Assembly (NCBI GenBank): GCA_021151665.1
Contig: JAGKWW010000053.1
Span: 1-16,463, forward strand
Source: Flavobacteriaceae bacterium
GTDB taxonomy: Bacteria > Bacteroidota > Bacteroidia > Flavobacteriales > Flavobacteriaceae
Reading direction: 5' to 3'
Length of the DNA stretch: 16,463 nucleotides
A program made the translations under genes and the position numbers. Under the pieces are notes generated by a model. The model saw nothing but the letters and a program-made list of their open reading frames with translations. It did not search any database and was not told the DNA's origin. Within the stretch, counting starts at the first letter, position 1, and the number at the start of each line of letters is the position of its first letter. Of this stretch, positions 14,179 through 16,463 are shown one piece after another.

Positions 14179-15381
14179 TTAATTAGAAGTGCCAAGAGCA
14201 GCTTTCACCTGGTCTGCAGCCTCCTGGAACTGTACCGCAGAAAGAATAGGCATACCTGAATTATCGATAAGTTCTTTTGCAATATCAGCATTTGTTCCCT
14301 GAAGACGAACGATGATTGGCACCTTGATGGCATCGCCCATGTTCTTGTAAGCATCTACCACCCCCTGCGCAACACGGTCGCAACGCACGATACCACCAAA
14401 AATATTGATGAGGATCGCTTTTACGTTCGGGTCGCGAAGGATGATACGGAAGGCTGTTTCTACACGTTTTGCATCGGCTGTACCACCCACGTCAAGGAAG
14501 TTTGCAGGCTCAAATCCGGCGTATTTAATAAGATCCATGGTAGCCATGGCAAGGCCTGCTCCGTTTACCATACATCCCACAGTACCATCAAGGTCAACGT
14601 AGTTAAGGCCTACTTCTTTTGCCTCCACCTCGATTGGGTTTTCCTCACGCACATCGCGCATATCGGCATATTTCTTTTGCCTGTATAATGCATTGTCATC
14701 AAGTACAACTTTAGCATCTACAGCAAGTATTTTGTTGTCTGACGTTTTCAGTACCGGGTTGATTTCAAATAGGGAAGCATCGCTTTCTACATATGCTTTG
14801 TAAAGCGCGGTAACAAATTGTACCATTTCCTTGTGCGCGTTTCCGCTTAGGCCAAGGTTAAAAGCTATCCTCCTGGCCTGGAAGCCCTGAAGGCCCACTG
14901 CAGGATCGATCTCTTCTGTAAAGATAAGGTGCGGCGTGTGCTCTGCAACTTCTTCGATATCCATACCGCCTTCGGTAGAATACATGATCATATTACGTGC
15001 AGCTCCCCTGTTAAGAAGAACCGACATATAGAACTCTGAAGTTTCACTTTCTCCGGGATAGTACACATCTTCGGCCACAAGTATCTTATGCACCCTTTTT
15101 CCTGTAGGAGGGGTTTGAGGTGTGATAAGATCCATACCGATGATCTGCTCTGCAATTTCCTCTACCTGCTGAAGGTTTTTAGCGAGCTTAACTCCGCCAC
15201 CTTTTCCGCGGCCGCCTGCATGTATCTGTGCCTTAATAACATGCCATCCGGTACCGGTCTCAGCAGTAAGCTGCTTTGCTGCAGCAACGGCTTCTACAGG
15301 ACTGTTGGCTACGTGGCCGCGCTGCACGCGTACACCGTGGCTTGCGAGTATTTCTTTTCCCTGATATTCGTGTAAATTCAT
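14179..15381 (-). CDS. sucC: Succinyl-CoA ligase (ADP/GDP-forming) beta subunit
   Basis: Beta subunit of succinyl-CoA synthetase, the TCA cycle step that converts succinyl-CoA to succinate while making ATP or GTP. It works in the cytoplasm with the alpha subunit SucD. It has 400 residues, the usual length for the family (E. coli 388). The N-terminal ATP-grasp part carries IHAGGRGKGGGVKLAKN 53-69; the C-terminal ligase part carries NGAGLAMATMD 273-283, FLDVGGTA 295-302, INIFGGIVRCD 325-335 and LQGTNAD 360-366. No motif is missing. It is preceded by a perfect -7 element and followed by an intrinsic terminator, so it seems monocistronic. sucD, which follows sucC in E. coli, is not next to it here. 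Confidence 0.97.
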   Translation of the reverse strand: MNLHEYQGKEILASHGVRVQRGHVANSPVEAVAAAKQLTAETGTGWHVIKAQIHAGGRGKGGGVKLAKNLQQVEEIAEQIIGMDLITPQTPPTGKRVHKILVAEDVYYPGESETSEFYMSVLLNRGAARNMIMYSTEGGMDIEEVAEHTPHLIFTEEIDPAVGLQGFQARRIAFNLGLSGNAHKEMVQFVTALYKAYVESDASLFEINPVLKTSDNKILAVDAKVVLDDNALYRQKKYADMRDVREENPIEVEAKEVGLNYVDLDGTVGCMVNGAGLAMATMDLIKYAGFEPANFLDVGGTADAKRVETAFRIILRDPNVKAILINIFGGIVRCDRVAQGVVDAYKNMGDAIKVPIIVRLQGTNADIAKELIDNSGMPILSAVQFQEAADQVKAALGTSN

Positions 15382-15412
15382 AATATAAGCGTTTATCTTA
15401 TTAAAAGTGAAA

Positions 15413-15420
15413 CAAAAATA
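15413..15420 (-). promoter_or_regulatory. -7 promoter element (TATTTTTG) for sucC
   Basis: On the minus strand this reads TATTTTTG, an exact TAnnTTTG match, 31 bases upstream of the sucC ATG. About 18-20 bases further upstream lies TTTTAG (15439-15444), a near match to the -33 TTTG element. This is the best-formed promoter in the window. Confidence 0.6.
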
Positions 15421-15542
15421 GCAAAATACATCTAATGGCTAAAAGTATTTTTATTATTTCTCGCTAAAAAGATATAGTCTTATTTTTTATCCCATTTACG
15501 CAACCCCGGCGCATAAAACGCATCTTGTAAAAAAACAAACTT

Positions 15543-15965
15543 ATGAAGAAGATATTATTTTTAATGGTAGTCGCAACAGCGTTAATTGCAGGTGCCTGCT
15601 CTGACAATGACGACATGCCTGTAACTACCGTTGCCGCTCTTGGAGGTACCTGGAAGCTGACCCATGTAAGCGGCAGTGTTGCCGGTATAAACCAGGACTT
15701 TACTCCCGGCGCGGTTACCTGGACGTTTAATGTAGAGAATAATACCGTAAGCGTGGTAAACAATACCCCGGATGACTCCCTTACCGATTTTTTTCCCACC
15801 GGGAATTATACATATGGTTACGTGCAAAATGAGATCACACCCCAATCATGTGCGTACACACTCGCCGTGTCAAATATCAATTTCGGCTGTGCCGCATCTA
15901 CCTCAACTACCTTAACGCTAACGCAGGTAGAAAGCGATGGGTACGTACTTACATTCATCAGATAG
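15543..15965 (+). CDS. Lipocalin-like surface lipoprotein
   Basis: The 140-residue product begins with a lipoprotein signal peptide ending in the lipobox AGAC, with lipid-attached C19. The residues after it, SDNDD, are acidic and resemble the lipoprotein export signal that sends Bacteroidota lipoproteins to the cell surface. The mature part starts with LGGTWKL (GTW at 35-37), the typical first strand of lipocalin-like/DUF domains of this phylum, and is otherwise beta-rich (Thr, Val, Asn, Tyr). C103 and C116 could form a disulfide. The ATG at 15543 gives the signal peptide directly. It is divergent from sucC across 161 bases and ends before a terminator. The ligand is unknown. Confidence 0.82.
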   Translation: MKKILFLMVVATALIAGACSDNDDMPVTTVAALGGTWKLTHVSGSVAGINQDFTPGAVTWTFNVENNTVSVVNNTPDDSLTDFFPTGNYTYGYVQNEITPQSCAYTLAVSNINFGCAASTSTTLTLTQVESDGYVLTFIR

Positions 15966-15994
15966 TTTTTATTGTTAGGTTATAGTAGGTAATT

Positions 15995-16016
15995 GGGGGG
16001 CTTTGGCTCCCCTTTT
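15995..16016 (+). terminator. Intrinsic terminator of the lipoprotein gene
   Basis: GGGG (15996-15999) pairs with CCCC (16009-16012); G16000-C16007 and C16001-G16006 close a small loop with T16008 bulged. TTTT follows at 16013-16016. It lies 29 bases after the lipoprotein stop. It is G/C-rich and U-tailed, as expected for an intrinsic terminator, though the stem is short. Confidence 0.7.
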
Positions 16017-16042
16017 GTATATTTACTAAAATTTAAAGCGTG

Positions 16043-16411
16043 ATGAGATCAGTTTTGTTAGTGGGGCTCGGTGGCGGAATCGGCAGTATTGCACGTTACT
16101 TGGTAGCTGTAGCTATAAACAGGCATTACAACGCATCGTTTCCGCTTGCTACATTTTGTATTAATATATCGGGGTGCTTACTAATAGGTTTATTGTATGG
16201 ATGGCTCGAGCGTACGCAGCCCGGCGGCGATTGGATGCGCCTATTGCTGGTAACTGGTTTTTGCGGAGGGTTTACCACGTTCTCTACTTTTGCTAACGAA
16301 AATTTCCTGCTGATGAAAACCAACGAATTTATGCTTGCGCTGCTATATACCGGAGCGAGTTTTTTATGTGGAATTGCCGCTGTCTGGCTGGGAAGTTTTC
16401 TTACACGGTAA
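16043..16411 (+). CDS. crcB: Fluoride ion channel CrcB/FluC
   Basis: Small inner-membrane fluoride exporter that works as an antiparallel dimer. It has 122 residues from ATG 16043, with an alternative GTG one codon earlier. Four hydrophobic helices are present. Family motifs are the first-helix GLGGGIGSIARY at 8-19, N41 in the NISG segment, and GFCGGFTTFSTF at 72-83, which holds the phenylalanines lining the pore and the TTFSTF break that binds the central Na+. No residues seem missing. One gene is seen, consistent with a homodimer. I see no fluoride riboswitch upstream; the 31-base gap between the terminator and the start contains only A/T-rich sequence. The start codon choice is the only uncertain point. 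Confidence 0.94.
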   Translation: MRSVLLVGLGGGIGSIARYLVAVAINRHYNASFPLATFCINISGCLLIGLLYGWLERTQPGGDWMRLLLVTGFCGGFTTFSTFANENFLLMKTNEFMLALLYTGASFLCGIAAVWLGSFLTR

Positions 16412-16420
16412 TTTTATTAC

Positions 16421-16463
16421 ATGAAAATTCCCTTTTACTGCAAAACAATTATCAGGTTACTAA
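16421..16463 (+). other. Possible start of a further gene, cut by the window end
   Basis: An ATG at 16421, 9 bases after the crcB stop, opens a frame that stays open for the remaining 14 codons (MKIPFYCKTIIRLL). This is too short to identify, and an open frame of this length is common by chance. Confidence 0.15.

Noticed and set aside
15966..16042. Fluoride riboswitch upstream of crcB
   Set aside because: The only structure is a short G/C hairpin with a U-tract, which fits a terminator for the preceding gene. The crcB-motif pseudoknot sequence is not seen.
1..16463. tRNA, rRNA, CRISPR, insertion sequence, phage or defence genes
   Set aside because: I looked for cloverleaf-like segments, regularly spaced repeats, terminal inverted repeats with transposase genes and restriction or toxin pairs, and found none I could support.

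Overview
The window looks like chromosomal DNA of a member of the Flavobacteriaceae (Bacteroidota), probably Flavobacterium or a close relative. Three things point there: protein types typical of the phylum (CarboxypepD_reg-like exported protein, zinc-cysteine-poor Sir2, DUF1456 with a lysine-rich tail, a lipoprotein with an acidic stretch after the lipid cysteine); almost no Shine-Dalgarno sequences; and several exact copies of the Bacteroidota -7 promoter element TAnnTTTG just upstream of genes. Gene density is high, no gap exceeds about 165 bases, and I see no tRNA, rRNA, CRISPR array, insertion sequence or phage gene. This is mostly core and housekeeping sequence, and I find no clearly new multi-gene system.

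Layout. 1-1768 is the 3' part of a DEAD-box RNA helicase gene with a DbpA-type RNA-binding domain and an Arg/Gly-rich tail. 1844-2617 encodes an exported CarboxypepD_reg-like protein, meeting a convergent TrmH-type tRNA methyltransferase (2610-3281, minus). Divergent from trmH is a tightly packed operon: ECF sigma factor (3338-3868), RskA-like membrane anti-sigma factor (3865-4659) and a Sir2-family deacylase (4663-5358). Next come purB (5429-6781) and, after a strong intergenic hairpin, a KefF-like flavoprotein and a KefC-like K+/H+ antiporter (6811-9293). The section 9357-12037 holds two paralogous alpha/beta-hydrolases, one cytoplasmic and one exported, flanking an unknown four-helix membrane protein and a TerB-like protein. 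12075-13023 holds a DUF1456 protein and a DUF4269 nucleotidyltransferase-like gene interrupted by one in-frame TAA. 13079-13897 is an exported BD-FAE-like esterase. On the minus strand, sucC (14179-15381) ends at a clear intrinsic terminator, followed by a 68-residue membrane protein gene. The window ends with a surface-type lipoprotein gene (15543-15965), a terminator and crcB/fluC (16043-16411).

How the genes fit together. The best-supported functional units are the sigma/anti-sigma/sirtuin operon, which would place an NAD-dependent deacylase under ECF control, and the KefF-KefC pair, which suggests redox- or electrophile-gated potassium efflux. The points most worth a second look are the nonsense-interrupted DUF4269 gene, the palindrome in front of kefF, the sirtuin lacking its zinc cysteines, and the esterase pair split between compartments.
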